Below, in pieces: positions 47,951-60,557 of a stretch of 64,000 nucleotides of DNA. Positions within the stretch are counted from its first letter, which is position 1. Every line of letters starts with the position of its first letter. Made by a program: the position numbers and the translations under genes. The notes beneath the pieces were generated by a model. The model did no database searches. It was given only the letters and a program-made list of their open reading frames with translations, and had not been told where the DNA came from. This DNA is from Anseranas semipalmata (taxonomy: Eukaryota > Chordata > Aves > Anseriformes > Anseranatidae): contig VXAA01005264.1 in NCBI GenBank assembly GCA_013399115.1, positions 47,622-111,621 of the forward strand, given 5' to 3'.

Positions 47951-48129
47951 TGGGAGATTTCCCCCCTGGGAGGGAAGGAGCCGCCCGGATTTGCTCAGAG
48001 CACCGTGGGACGCAGAGGGTTTTTGTATCATACCGTAAAGTGTTTTGTGGATTCCTGGTTAGCTGTATCTACGTATTTATTGGGGTGCTCCCTTTTTTCT
48101 TGTGGGGAGGGTGCAAAGGCAAGTGAAAT

Positions 48130-48734
48130 GCAAGCTTGCAAGAGGAACAAGCCTCTGTAAGAGGGTGCATACGTGTTCAAAAAGTAGCTCCCAGAACAAA
48201 GGAAATGCTGAAGACAAAAGGCTCAGGATAATACTTCTTCCCTCTCCCTGTATCAGCTTTCACTGACACGTACATGGAGGTGCAAAGACAAACACTACAG
48301 TGTGATGCTGGGTCTGCTCCAGTCCCCCTGTGTGGGCCAAAAACCCCACTGAGTTCAGTGGATCAGATTAAAAAAAAGATGCTGCCTGAATGTTAGTTCT
48401 GCCATCAGCCATTTCCCTGGGTACTTGATGAAAACTGGGGAGTTTCTACGTGTCTGAGCTCAAACACAGCAGTCAGCCAAGGCTGCTCCCCCATTATCCA
48501 TGAACATCCCATCAGAAACTGTATTATAGGATTATAGGAATAATACATGGTACCTAAGACTTAGAAGTTAACCTTAACGGAGAAGTTAGGAAAAGTTCTA
48601 GGAGAAAGACTGAGTTGAGGGAAATAAAGAAAAAACCTCCCCTCAAAACAGTGTTTATAATGATCAGAACTTTTCAGCATTAATGAGTTTCAAATTACGA
48701 ATGCTATTCACTCTGCAGCTTTATTATTATCAAT
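48130..48734. other. unique non-coding DNA
   Basis: Nothing recognised. The CpG density of the neighbouring island has ended here. Confidence 0.65.
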
Positions 48735-49060
48735 TTAGTTGGTAGAGACCTCCGGAGATCACTTATTCCATTCCCCTCCCCAAAGCAGGGCTAACCTCCA
48801 AACTCTGTAGTGTTGTCCAGGGTCGGAAGCCCAGGGCACCATGGGAAACCCCAAGAATGGGATTCTCTGGAAACCTGCTCCCCTGGTGAACCACGCTCAC
48901 TGTGAAAACCCTTTCCCAATGTCCAATTTGAATTCCTCTCTTGCAGCTTGTGACTGTTGCCTCCCATCCTTTACTTGCATCCCAGAGGAGATACTGGTTC
49001 CATCTTCTTTGCAAATCCCCTTTACACAGGCGAAAGTATCTCCTGGCATGCAATAACAAA
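48735..49060 (-). mobile_element. decayed CR1 LINE 3' region
   Basis: The plus strand runs through reversed CR1 landmarks in order: gttggtagagacctccggag and cttattccattcccctcccc (terminal core), then tgtccaatttgaattcctct, cttgcagcttgtgactgttg cctcccatcctttacttgca, and cccagaggagatactggttc. These parallel 'tccaatctaaacctcccctggcgcaactt', 'gaggccatttcctctcgtcc..' and 'gggagaagagaccgac'. Older than the copies at 1.8 and 14.0 kb. No open RT frame remains. Confidence 0.7.
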
Positions 49061-52000
49061 CAAGGACCAACTCACGGCTGTCTTCTCACTCTCCCTGTCC
49101 ATGTTTTTAGAGCACGTGTTAGACGAACATAGGAAGGTAGATTGGTCAATTGCAGGTGCACATCAGATTTATCTTTTCAAAACCTTCAGCATGCAAAATA
49201 ATTAAGCAGTTATAACTCCTACTAAAGAAAAATACAATGTATGTTTCTAGTCTTTGCAAAGGAGTTCAACATTATTATAAGAAGGGAACGCAGATTTTCT
49301 CCAGGTACAGAAGTGATTTACCATAGCAATAAGAATGTAAGCTTTCCTAACTCAGAACTGTGTTTTTCCTTAAAGATACAGATATTCACCTGGTGGACAG
49401 CAACAAGAAGTTGTCTCTGCTTGCTTTTAATAAGCTTTTTGGGTACCAGGAGTATCTATCCTTTTTGAATACTTTGTCTTGTTTCTTGGGGAACAAATTC
49501 AGCCTGCAGTGATTTCTGTGCTGTCAGAGCTAAACTGCCTCTGGTATCCCAGCTGGCTTCTTCAAGGCAACTATGGGCATCCTTATAGTTCATAACTTAT
49601 AATATCCAACTTATGAAACATCCAATAAATCAAGTTCTTTGGTGGAAAGAGGCATTTATGTATCTAATAGAGAAAATTATAGAGGCAAAAAAAAATAATC
49701 CATTGTTTGGGATGGATAGAGAATAAACTTCTAGGTTTGGAGCATGTTTAAATCATTTTGGGTTTTAGAAAAGACCTTCTATTACAAACATAAAAGTATG
49801 CCTTGAGACCATTGTTCTCTGATGTCAGATGCATCTCAAAAAACATCTTGTCAGCATTTTTTCTTAGCAAAGGGATGTGGCTTACCAAAAAGAGGAACAG
49901 GGTATTTTCCTTGCTATTTCCAAGTGGGGAACTCATAAGGGTATTTCTGTCAGTTGCAAACAGATCTATAACTTTTTATTAGCAAAAAGTCTTGTGCAAG
50001 CAGCCATGTATTTTATTTGTATTTAAACAATGAGAAGACATTCAAGCTGCATGAAAAGTGTTTGACCTTCTCTTGAAGAAATAAGTGTTTCTTTCCTGCA
50101 AACAGCAAGAAATTTTGCTGCAGGACATGATAAATAAGGGAATAAAGTTTATTGAAGCTAAAATTATATTTTATTAGTTGGTTGAGTGTCCTTTTTCAAG
50201 GATTGAGAACAATGGCATAAGGCATTTGTAGCTCTGTGATTTATACAGCCACATATGAATGTAAATGTCCTGGGGCCCACACAGTGAGGATGTATTTAAA
50301 CCACAAGCTAAGTCCATCTTTCTGTTTCTGCAGTCCTATCTGATGTCCATGCTGGCATCTCACATCAAGCTCATTGACTTGTCTCATGTGTCCTGCTAAG
50401 AAAATAGCCCTTCCTGGTGAGGACATTATGGATGTATGTTTAGACCTTCCAGTCAGGGGCTAGGGGAAACCCCTGTGTTTCATAAAACATCAACGCCTAT
50501 TCCAGAGCTTGAACAGAAGCTGATGGAAAAAGCAGTTAAGCCATGTCAGCCAAAATCCAATGCTATATTTCGAACATTGTCTGTAAGGCTTAGGCTTGGG
50601 ATAGGGATGTCTCTAAATTTTCTGCAGAACAAGAAAAGAAAAACAATTATCATGTCTACGATGTGAAAGCTTACATTGGGAAGAAAAATGAGAGATCTAT
50701 TTAAGCACACTAATCTTACCCAGAGTTTCTTTCAGTTCTTGTATTCAGGAGAACAGAGAAGAATCTTGATATATTCTGCTATTTTATCAGTCAGGAAAAA
50801 TCTTTCTCATGTCTGCAGTAACATGCCCATCCAGATAATAACTAGCCAGGGCATTTCTGACCCATGCAAGACTGTCTGCACTGCAGGTGATTTGCACAGA
50901 GAGGTGGGGTTTCTCAATGAAAGGAACAGAAAGGAACCAAGACATTTTTGCAAGCACAGCGCACAGAGAGCACGCCAAGCCCATATAAACACCCTGCCAG
51001 ACGCACAACCGGACACACTTTGATAATGCAGGCTGTCTGTTCATGTGCCTCTGGACTGGTGCACCAGTTTCTGACTAGGGCCTCAGGGTTTTTTTGACAT
51101 TTCTTTTCCGCAGGCCTCCCTATGCTTGTCTGAAGCTGAAAGACTCCTCTGCCTCATCTGCATACGTGATGGAAACAAATGAGTCCCAGGGGAGAGCAGA
51201 GCAACCTTTGCACTTTGGCAGCTTGGCAGAAGTGCAGCAGAGCCCTTCAGATCCTCCTCCAGAGCCTGGAGGAGCCCCAGGAGGTTGACAAGATTCAGAG
51301 GGGTTTCCTTTCCTGTTCTTCTTTCTGCAAAGAGAAAGTGCTGGTGATCAAATTAGACAAAATTATGGCACTTCCCATTTGCTGGCAACATGCAATAGAC
51401 AGATTAATAACTTACTGGCACTTTTTTCCTTTTTTTTTTTTTTCTTTTTGCTTATTCCTCAAACTTCAACACAATAGTAGAAAAGAGGAGAGATGGAAAA
51501 ACAGTTTTTCTTTGCAAATGACTTGTTAAAAAGCAAGATGTTTTTTGAAAAATCCCAAAGATGACATAAAAGTGCACAGCTGTTTAGGAAATTAGAGTGA
51601 AATTGCAGTAAATTCACTATACTTGTATTCCACGTGGGCTTCTTTTCTCCTTGGGTACTGAAAATATATATACACCTCTGTAAAGCTCTTGTTTCTTTAA
51701 CCCTGTGGTCATTCTGGCAAGTTCAGAGTCATGTTTTTGAAACTGAAAACCTAAATTTCTGGAATTTATCAGTAGAGTTACCAAATGTTACTAAAAAGCT
51801 CAGTGTTCACACCTTATCTGTTTTGTCACAAAGTACAATGAGTTGAACCTGCTAAGGATGATGCACTCACTAACACATGGAATAATTTTGGAAAAAGTCA
51901 TGAGGGACTTGTTTCAATTGAAATAGTCATGATTTCAGTGGAGAGCTGATCGCATCAGTCACACCCTCCATCCCTCCCTCAGATGTTCAATGAAAAGACT

Positions 52001-52910
52001 CCAGAAGAGGGCTTAGGAGAGTTCTGGGCTAACAGGAGGTGGTCCCTGTGGCAGGAAGAGTTGAAGAAATGATGTAACAGAGATCAAGTTCTTTCTTAAT
52101 TGCAAGAAGTTATGACTGACTCAAGATGTTCGTGTCTAGATTCTCAAAGATTTGTACAAATTCTGATTGGAGTCACTCATGCAAATAGGAGGACATGTTT
52201 AATCACCTTTGGAGTACTGGGAGTAAAGATCTCCTAAAACTGATTTTCTTCCTCCGATTCTGATCTTCATGTTAGAGAGCCCTATGTCAAGTAGACATGA
52301 AGTAACACATAAGGGTGAACTTTATGGCCAAGCTGCTAAATTTAAAAGTATAAGGTTCTCAACAGAAGTAGCCTAATCACAAGTAGCCCCATTGACTTTA
52401 GTAAGACATTTGAATACGGCACCCAGAACATTTATTTTGAGAGATTAAGTATGTATACAAATTATTAAGTTATATCTGAGAATTCATGCTAACTGAATCA
52501 GGAAAACAGTAGAAATTAAGTATTTCTGAAACAGATTATAAATTGACTATCTTTCAGAGCTGGAGTTTTCTGGAGGGAGAGATTTTTTGTATAGCACACT
52601 AGTAGCTAGACCACAAACCAAAGTGAAAATTTCCAGTAGAAAATTAAAGCCCATATGAAGTCATATAAAAGGAAGACATGATCAGAGAAATAAAATACCA
52701 CCAGTTGGTGAAACTGTTAAACTACAAAGATAAATGACTACATCTGTGTATTTGCACAGAGGTCTGTAACACAGGTATTAGCTGAAGTGAAGACATCCCT
52801 GTACTTCTCTAATATAAGTAGTATCTGAAAGGCACAAACAGCCCCAAAACACAAGCTGTTTTTGTTATCCCTGTCTGCTCAGGTAAAACCACGAGGAGTA
52901 AGATATTCAT
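49061..52910. other. unique non-coding DNA
   Basis: No gene recognised. T-rich run at 51421-51448. Several frames of up to about 116 codons (50.7-51.0 and 51.2-51.5 kb) show no domain. Confidence 0.6.
51421..51448. repeat. T-rich low-complexity
   Basis: T runs separated by single or double C. Confidence 0.9.
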
Positions 52911-52914
52911 GTCT

Positions 52915-53060
52915 ACAAGAACACAGGTGCTAAGGTCACCTGGTGGGTCAAGTCTAGTCTCCTGCTATCACAACAAGCCATACTAGACTCTCTCTCTCTC
53001 ATAAACAAATTTAGGTTCCTCTTAAAAATAAATACAGTCCAGAGTTAATGATCTAAACAG
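52915..53060 (-). mobile_element. decayed CR1-like remnant (weak)
   Basis: The phrase ctaaggtcacctggtgggtc then aagtctagtctcctgctatc resembles the reversed CR1 terminal block 'gggacctctggaggtcatctagtccaacctcctgct'. A (TC)n patch at about 52988-53000 follows. Very decayed. Confidence 0.35.
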
Positions 53061-53197
53061 CAGCTGGCATGCTCCCACCCAAGAGGACGGTGCTCAGTGT
53101 CCCCCAGGGGAGACTTCTCCCCAGGACTGACTCCTGGAGATGGGCAGGGAGAAACTCCAATGCCTGAAACAGCCATATTCAGCTTGAGAATTGACCT

Positions 53198-53236
53198 CTA
53201 TATATCACTATATCACTATATATCTCTACATATCAC
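53198..53236. repeat. ATATCACT-type short tandem repeat
   Basis: Irregular repetition of tatatcac/tatcactata units. Confidence 0.8.
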
Positions 53237-53557
53237 TTGAATGGATTCATGATGTACAAAAGGAATAACAAAACTCCACATCTGTTGGTTTCCCCAGCTC
53301 ATCATTTGATATAGGAGATCATGTAGATAGAGAATAAGGAACATTTATTTTAGCAGAAAGAGTGGTTACAGTGTCAAAAACAGGAAAATAAATTCACAAA
53401 ACTCAAGCTAACAGAATACTTGACACCAGCTCTCCAGTAGCTGCTAGTCAGGGTATTTAAGGTATATGTCAGCTGCAGAAACATGGAAAACACAACATGC
53501 TGTGTTTCTTGTATTAGCTATAAGGAGAAAGAGTGCTGCTAATGCCATGGCACTTAC

Positions 53558-53659
53558 CTTGTAGATGAAAAAATATGGAAGGCTCCACTGATGGCTGTAC
53601 CAGTGATATGCTTCAAGTTAAGTAATTGTTGAACTTCCTGGATTACGGCCAAATTTTTC
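53558..53659 (-). CDS. possible 102-nt internal exon, unknown product
   Basis: Speculative. On the minus strand a strong acceptor (tatgtctctttttattag) ends at 53660 and a strong donor (CTACAAG/GTAAGTG) begins at 53557. The 102 nt between (a multiple of three) are open in the second frame, reading KNLAVIQEVQQLLNLKHITG then TAISGAFHIFSSTR. The first half looks like an amphipathic helix. The first frame has a stop. This is the best two-sided splice match on the minus strand, but I recognise no family, and chance pseudo-exons of this quality do occur. Confidence 0.3.
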
Positions 53660-53999
53660 CTAATAAAAAGAGACATATAGGTCACCTTCTATTATTTTTA
53701 GGATTGAACATCAATAGTTTGAAAATAAAAATCATAACAATTACTTCCCCATATTTCAAAGGTAGTACTAATGTCTTACTCTACTTACAGAACATGATAC
53801 CACTACACATAATGCTAACCATACAGCATTTCAGCCTCTGCAAATATGTATTTATAATTCATACAGCCAGAAATTGTAGCTATCCAGTTCACTCTAGGGT
53901 TGGGATCCCTCAGTCATCTGTGTTGTGTAGATGATGTGTGTCTCAGGCTCATTTTACGAGTGAACTATTCAATTTTCCTATTGGTCTACACTGCTATTC

Positions 54000-54072
54000 T
54001 AGTTTACATTAGAAGTGCACGTTTGAAGCAAATCTCCCAGTTGCTCCCGTTTACTGTGCTTTGGTTTACACC
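54000..54072 (+). repeat. unassigned dispersed repeat, copy B
   Basis: Partner of the copy at 9953-10022. The ungapped core 54030-54071 is identical at 35 of 42 positions. Same orientation, 44 kb apart. Family unknown to me. Confidence 0.6.
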
Positions 54073-54626
54073 ATTGAGCAGTGTTCCACTGCACACTCTT
54101 GTTTTGGGTAAAACTGGACTGGAAGGTGTGCATACCAGACACCTCAGCTGCACATAGGGATTCAGTCCAGAACTAACCTGAGGGAAACCCCCTGAAATGT
54201 GTACAGGGTGGGGATCAGGACCAAATTCTTTGCTGTACAGATTCATTGTTACTAATGGGCACAACATGCTAATGCAGATACAGCCTCCGACATAAACTCA
54301 AGACACATTTCTGGACTGTCCTTCATGTAGTTGAACTTACTTATACCCATATAGATTCATATAGATGTATTTGCATTGTTTGTCTGCCCTGTCTTCACGC
54401 AGTAGTAGACAGTACTGGAAGTACTGTCTGAGAAAACTTGGCAGCCTCATTACTTTTAAATGCTCCTATTAGCACACATCAGACCTTGCAACACCCCTGT
54501 TTTATGCCATCATTCTCCAGGGCATGTGAATTTAGTAGAGGAGACTTAGCCAAGAGTGTTTAGCCACAGCTGCATTTGATATACACAAAAAAGATCTATT
54601 AGTGGGAGTTGCTTTTTCCTAGGCAA

Positions 54627-54665
54627 AAATAAATAATAATAATAATAATTAAAAAAAATAAATCC
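54627..54665. repeat. AAT/AAAT-rich low-complexity
   Basis: Short (AAT)n followed by an A run and AAAT units. Confidence 0.9.
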
Positions 54666-55301
54666 CACAACCTGAAAGTATCTTTACTTCCTTGCTTTTT
54701 AACTTGACAGAATTACAGCCATGAATCAGACAAGAAGATCTAACTACCTATAAATAAAAGCAAATATCTGTCCAAACAAAGCTGCTCATTCACTCTCATA
54801 GCTCAGCAGACAGACACCAGCTACTCCAACACGATTAATCGTTGGGGGGGCTGTGTGCAACAGACCTTCTCTGAACTCTTTGCAAGTGGAGATTATTTCT
54901 CTCTCCCTGAGTCCACTCTGTTTACACTAGCAACCTGCAGACAAAGACTTAATTTTTGAACAGATATGCTCTGCAGCTTTCATCTTCCTTGTTTTTATCC
55001 CATTTTGTTCACAACCTGGGACTGTATCCAGAGAATGATTAAATGAACAGACTTTCTCTTAGGTCCACATGTCTGTCTCATTCCCCATTGATTTATGGTG
55101 GATAAAATAATATATGACAAAATACATCAAAAAGAGTCTTCTGGGGCTGAGGAGAGAAACTGAGGTAAGGAGGAACTGGTTCCGTATCCCTCTTACTCCC
55201 TCCCAGCCTCCAACACAGCTACACAAATTCTCTGTTTAGTGTCAAGTTCAGCAAACATCTGCACTTTCCCAGGACACAAAACTGCTGAAGGCTCTGAAGT
55301 A

Positions 55302-55347
55302 TTTTCTTCTTCTTCTTTTTCTTTTTTCTTTTTTTTTTTTTTTTTCT
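55302..55347. repeat. (TTC)n / poly-T low-complexity
   Basis: TTC units passing into T runs of 6, 6 and over 20. Confidence 0.93.
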
Positions 55348-55466
55348 CCTAAGCTTGTGAGCCTGTATGCTTTCTGCCTGAGAAAATATCAGGGTGTTTT
55401 TAGTAGTAGCTCTTGTAGTTATATGTCCAGATAAACTTAGGATGAGCCTATACAGGTTTAAGGCCA

Positions 55467-55595
55467 AATTTAAGGTTGGATGGGGCTCTGAGCAACCTGG
55501 TCTAGTGGAAGGTGTCCCTGCCCATGGCAGAGGGGTTGGAACTAGATGGTCTGCAAGGTCCCTTCCAATCCAAACCATTCTATGATTCTATGATA
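55467..55595 (+). mobile_element. CR1 LINE 3' terminus
   Basis: Classic avian CR1 3' end on the plus strand: ttggatggggctctgagcaa, cctggtctagtggaaggtgt, ccctgcccatggcagagggg, ttggaactagatggtctgca, aggtcccttccaatccaaac, and a tail of two ATTCTATG units at 55577-55592. About 130 bp and well preserved; truncated upstream with no RT coding sequence left. Confidence 0.96.
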
Positions 55596-57085
55596 CACTC
55601 TCAAGATCTCTAGATGTTGCCTTACAAATTATTTCTAGCACCTCTAGCATTGTTCACCCCAATTTACAACATTTTACTATAGATCCATTCACTTCAGCCC
55701 TTTAATCCTTTCCAAGATATATTTTTACTTGTAACAAAGAACCATATTGTACAGAGACAAAGCAAGAAACAATCTTTCACCCCTGGACAAAGCAGAGGAA
55801 AATAAGGCACAACAAAGCCATAAGTCAACAAGCATCTTAGCAGTAGCACTCTGATCTTGTATTCCACCTACTTTTTCTCATTTGGACACTAGTAGCCTTC
55901 CAAATCATGTCTTCGTGGATGCCAGCTGGCATGAAGGATGCTTTGCAGAATAAGGCCTTAAAGAGATGCGTGGCATCTGGGGGCAGTTCCACTAGAGGCA
56001 GTTCCACTAGATGTGACAAAGCTGGTGAAGCTGCAGAAGAGTTTTTGTCTTTACAAGCAACCTTCTTGCAACCACATATGGTGCATCTCACCACTGTCTC
56101 AACTATGTAGATACAACAATGTGCAGGACTGGCTCTGTCAAATAACTCTCTCTCACACAATCCTAAAAATATCTTCTGTCTCTGATGGAGAAAGAGAGGG
56201 AAGAAAATGTCCTGGTGTTTGTCACCACCTTCTGTGGGTGTAAGGTACAGCCCGTCAGCACCACACTGATGCCTCCCCATCATCACCAGGCTCAGTAATT
56301 CTCAGGCATGTCACTGCACCCGTGTGCATTTCCAGCAGCAGCACAGTCCACAGCTCAGGCAGTGTCTGTGCCTTTCAGCTTTGGCTGTAGCCAGGGTGCT
56401 CACTCCCCATTGCAAAATGCAGTAGATGAAGAACTATCTGGCCCCAAACTGGCGTTATTTGTTATCTTGACTCCTATTTACCCTATTTACCCATTCAACA
56501 TCAGACCTGGCTGCTGAGAGCCTTGTCTCACAGCTGTCTCTCACCTAAAATATTGTCCTTTCAAATAGCTTCAAGCTAACCACAGCAGCTCCATGCTCCG
56601 GACAGAAGAAGCGGAGCCTTCTCATTTTTGGTCCAAATATGAGTTACCTTGCTAGAAGATATTTCAGTAAAATATGGCTCACTAAAATGATTATTTCTGG
56701 AAGGCAAATCTACAGTGTTCTAACCCTCTTCTCAATGCAGCTTCACTATCAACAGCTCACAGATATATTGAACACACTAATGGTTCCTCCTTGTCTGTGA
56801 GGCATTTCACAGTGGTTTGAACACTGGTATTTCTAACCTCTAGTGGAAAGCAAAACTCTTCCTAATGTGGCAAATAGATATGAATAGGTCATTTTTGTAT
56901 TTTTAGAATGTAATGGTTTGTCCCTCTTCCCCACTGAATGACACAGCCACTTTCTTTCTTCTTCAGCCTCCACCCTCAATAGGCTTTGCATCCTGTTTTT
57001 ACATTAGTCAGTTCCTTAGTTTTATGTAAATCATAGCTTGACATAAAGACAAACATCTTCTGTTTCCAGGCTACTCCATAGATAA
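55596..57085. other. unique non-coding DNA
   Basis: No gene recognised. Contains an exact 15-bp tandem duplication (55982-56011). The minus frame 55837-56286 (about 149 codons) is Cys/His-rich in part but has no recognisable domain and overlaps plus frames. Confidence 0.6.
55982..56011. repeat. exact 15-bp tandem duplication
   Basis: The unit ggcagttccactaga occurs twice with no mismatch. Confidence 0.97.
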
Positions 57086-57089
57086 AAAT

Positions 57090-57360
57090 AACTGGTCTGC
57101 AAGGTTCATCATTTCTAAATGTGTTTTGGAAGGCCATTGGGCCCATGTACACTTAATGGCCATTATTCCTGAGCAAAGACTACAAAATGCATCCCTTTAG
57201 CTGCAGAAGTATTAAGAGAGCAATTAGCACATATTCAAAGGTGTCTAAAGTAGTAACACGCTAGCAATTCGGGCCTTGTGCATTTGGCTTTTATTCTTAG
57301 CGTTGGATGTGACTTTAAAAACATTTTAGAACAATGCAATAAGAAAAATATATCTCCTTT
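57090..57360. promoter_or_regulatory. candidate conserved non-coding element
   Basis: Repeat-free, motif-dense block, for example CACTTAATGGCCATTATTCC, AGAGCAATTAGCACATATTC, AAAGGTGTCTAAAG (T-box-like AGGTGT) and ACACGCTAGCAATT. No frame of note. Enhancer-like by texture only. Confidence 0.28.
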
Positions 57361-59858
57361 CCCACCCTTCCAATCAGTGTTATTTATTGACAAACTGCAA
57401 TCCTTTCTGCATTCTTGATCACAATGGCTCCATTTAAGAGTTTCTTTGTCAGCTAATATGTGTCAGAAAAATACATAGCGTTTGAGACCTCAGGACTGAA
57501 CATCAACTCTTAGAACTTGGTGTTTCAAGACACCACTAAAATTAATAAATAGCCTTTATTCTTCAAGATGTCTGGATTGGTTACTGGTAGCAGACTAATT
57601 TTTGACAGCAGAACAATGCAGTCAAATGTTGCAAAAATATGGAAGCGTTAGGGCTTCCTGAAGTGTGTTGGAGTATTTTCATCACAGACCAAAATCATAT
57701 AAGAATTATCAGCAGGAATTAGGAATGGTGAGGGAGAGAATGTTCACATTAGTGATAACATTTTGTGATTATCTCCTGTGTTTGCATCTTCTCTCTAGTT
57801 CCAGTGTGAATCAGCAAACATGTTTATAAAGTTCACTGAAGTGTGGCTACTGTATCATGCAGTAGGTAAGCAATTATCTACATGCATCAAGGGAAGGAGT
57901 CAGGCTTTGCCACAATAGGAATGACTATGCGTGGACAGAATCTGTGGTAGACAAATATCCAGGAACATGGGAGCAGATGGCATAGTAGTAGCTGCTGCAA
58001 TAATGAATTACACCATGGACTCATTGCCATCTGAAACTTCAATGTATACTGACTTTCCACAGCATCCGGGCCATACAGACACACCCAGTTCAGAGAAGCC
58101 CTTCACATTCCTCAGAAACTGCAGTTTGCAGATCTTGTCAATAGGCAAAACAGGAAATGCTGCCTGGAGAGGAAATTCTGTTTATATTTGTTGGAAAAGC
58201 TGACAGAGCTGAAATAAGGTGTTCATAGCATTTGGGCCGAGGCTGGACAAAAGTGAAGTTCCTGTTTCTGCATCAAGGAGATCTTTGGGACACTTTGAAG
58301 GACACCTCCTATGACAGCATTGAAAGCCAACACCACTTTCATGCAAAAAACATTCTCTACTGTGCTCTAAGAAGCAGAGAACTGAAGTTGTAACAACTAG
58401 GATCAGAAAGAGTAGGACCTTCCTATTGCTGTTGCAGAGCAGTCTTGGCCTTTGTCCCAGTGTCACTCATCCCCTCATCCTGCCCCCTTTGAATCTTGTC
58501 AAAAGTGAACATAGTCCATAACCATTTGGTCAGAACATACAGCAAAGAAAAGAGCTAAAAGGGGACTTGTATTTCTGGATTTCTAACCCAATTTCTGTTC
58601 AGCCACACAGTGAAGTTACCCCTCAGTTGCAGCTCTGGGCCATGTGATGATGGATGATGTACAAACGGATCAAAAAGGACAATCCTTAACTCCACCCCCA
58701 AAGAGATTGAACAAAGGACAAGAAAAAACATCTGGGTACAGGCAAATTGCAAAACCTAACAAAACCTTCACACCTTTCTGTTCAATGTAGCAGGACCACA
58801 TTACCCCATTTGTGCAACTACGGTCAGGATTTAGTGAGCTTGCCGGTTTGGGTGTTGGAGAGCTGCCTGATATGCAAAAGATGAAACTGAGAGCAAACCA
58901 TCTGCTATTTCTAAATTCAAGCTAATGAAACATAACATGGGCATGTTTTAGAAGTGCAAGCAATATTAAGAAGCAATTTCAGAAATCTTAGATTTCAACA
59001 GCTTTGCTGGTAATTCTTTTCACCTCATTTTGGAGAATAAAGGAATTGATGGCAACATCGCAGCACAAAATTGTGAGAGAGACTAAATTAAAACCTTCTT
59101 AGAGGTAGACAGTGAAAGGCTTTTATTTTTACTTATGAAACACAATTTTCAGATGGAAGCTAAAAGGTCCTGTGAGGCCCAGAGGAGTGATGTGCTAGAA
59201 AGCCAGGGCACTCTTTTCTCTAGTCCTGGGTGGTACAAAAGTTATTTGCAAAGGTGTAACCCTGTTTCCCTTGGAGTCAATTTTTAAATGTGTGTTTTTC
59301 ATAAGGTGAAAAGTGGGATCTAGGCAGCTGGTTTATGCTCTAGAAACAGCTGCTCCACATCAAATGTTATGAATTACATCCTCTGGAAAAGGATGGCTGC
59401 CTTCAAGAATCAGAGGCAAGGGGCATTGGGAGACCTCTGGGATCACCATGGGAAGGGGTTGCTGGAGTAACGTATGTGACAAAAGAAGGCAGAAGTGTAG
59501 TGAAGGGAGAAGAAATGAGGGAGTGGGGGGAACACAAGGGATTTGAGGGCTGCATATGGGGCAGTTAGGATGAGGTCGTGGAAGCCTACAAATTTGGCAG
59601 TGAGAGGTGGGAGACTCAAGAACCCTACTTTTGATAAACTGAACATAGTAATAACTCACCCCACTCACTGGAGTTGGGATCTTTGCTTTGAGGGCTTAGG
59701 AGTGTTCGGAAATTTCTCAAAGTGTTTCAAGACCCAGCAGATATTAGATCATAAAACTATATATGACTGAGCCAGTTGAATCTTGGTGAAAAGAAACAGA
59801 CTGTTCAGAAGAATATGAACAAAACCCCAATCATTACAGCAGGTTGAAACTATTTGGG

Positions 59859-59905
59859 AAAAAAACAAAAAAAAACAAAAAACAAACAAACAAACAAAAA
59901 AAAAA
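59859..59905. repeat. A-rich / (CAAA)n run
   Basis: A runs interspersed with C, including four CAAA units. Confidence 0.93.
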
Positions 59906-60528
59906 CGGAACCATTAGAGTGCAGGTGAGGTATTAGGAGGTACCTGGTAACTATATGCAAGGTATACCATGCTGGCACTGCCTTATATCTGGCATATCTA
60001 TATCTACAGTATACAGCTATGACAGATAAGGTCCTCTGACAAGTTACTGAAAAGCTAAGAACTTCAGCATTTTGTGTTGTTACAGCAATACAGCAGAGGA
60101 CTGGTACAACTTAATGCTAAACATTACTCTTTCTTACACTGAAGAGTCCTACATGAAATACCATGAAGTGTTGAAAGATTGCTTGGCAAGTTGGCTCCAA
60201 AATGAAGAAAACAGCTTGGTTTGACTGAAGCTTGTCAAATATTTCAGCAGTCCTTTCCTGCGAGCGTTGAGACCACGTTTTCTGTGCAGTTTGACACTCA
60301 TCAGTGCATAGTAACATACAGAGAAATAAGGCAAGATCAATTTTGACCCACAAATTCCTGCTGTTAACATGAAGTTATTGGCCTACCTCTGATAGCGAGT
60401 TAGAGAGCAGCAATGAAGACAAAATGAAGCCTCTGTGACTGCAGCAACACCGTATAACCCCTAATTTTCAGGCTGGAGGACAAATGACTAGACCACATTG
60501 AAAAGAATATTTGGTTTCTATCTACTTA

Positions 60529-60557
60529 AAAAACAAACGAACAAAAAAACAAAAACC
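60529..60557. repeat. A-rich low-complexity
   Basis: A runs broken by single C and G. Confidence 0.88.

Larger units (their letters stand above)
47550..47965. promoter_or_regulatory. CpG island, candidate promoter
   Basis: The only strongly CpG-dense stretch in the window: roughly 35 CpG by eye in about 400 bp (for example gcggcgcgcg near 47668), while flanking sequence is CpG-depleted like the rest of the window. Vertebrate CpG islands usually mark transcription start regions. It contains an RFX-type X-box match (GTTTCCATAGCAAT, 47761-47774) and a 3 x 18-bp tandem repeat. No TATA box is obvious. On the minus strand a frame ending NRPKRR reaches a donor-like GAAGG/GTAAAT near 47744, which would fit a minus-strand first exon, but this is weak. 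Confidence 0.55.
53660..55300. other. non-coding DNA with one unassigned repeat copy
   Basis: No gene recognised. Contains the second copy of the unassigned repeat (54000-54072), an AAT/A-rich run (54627-54665) and a 7-nt G run near 54844. Confidence 0.6.

Noticed and set aside
55837..56286. Minus-strand 149-codon frame with several Cys and His, considered as a zinc-finger protein.
   Set aside because: Cys/His spacing fits no known finger pattern, and competing frames overlap on the plus strand.
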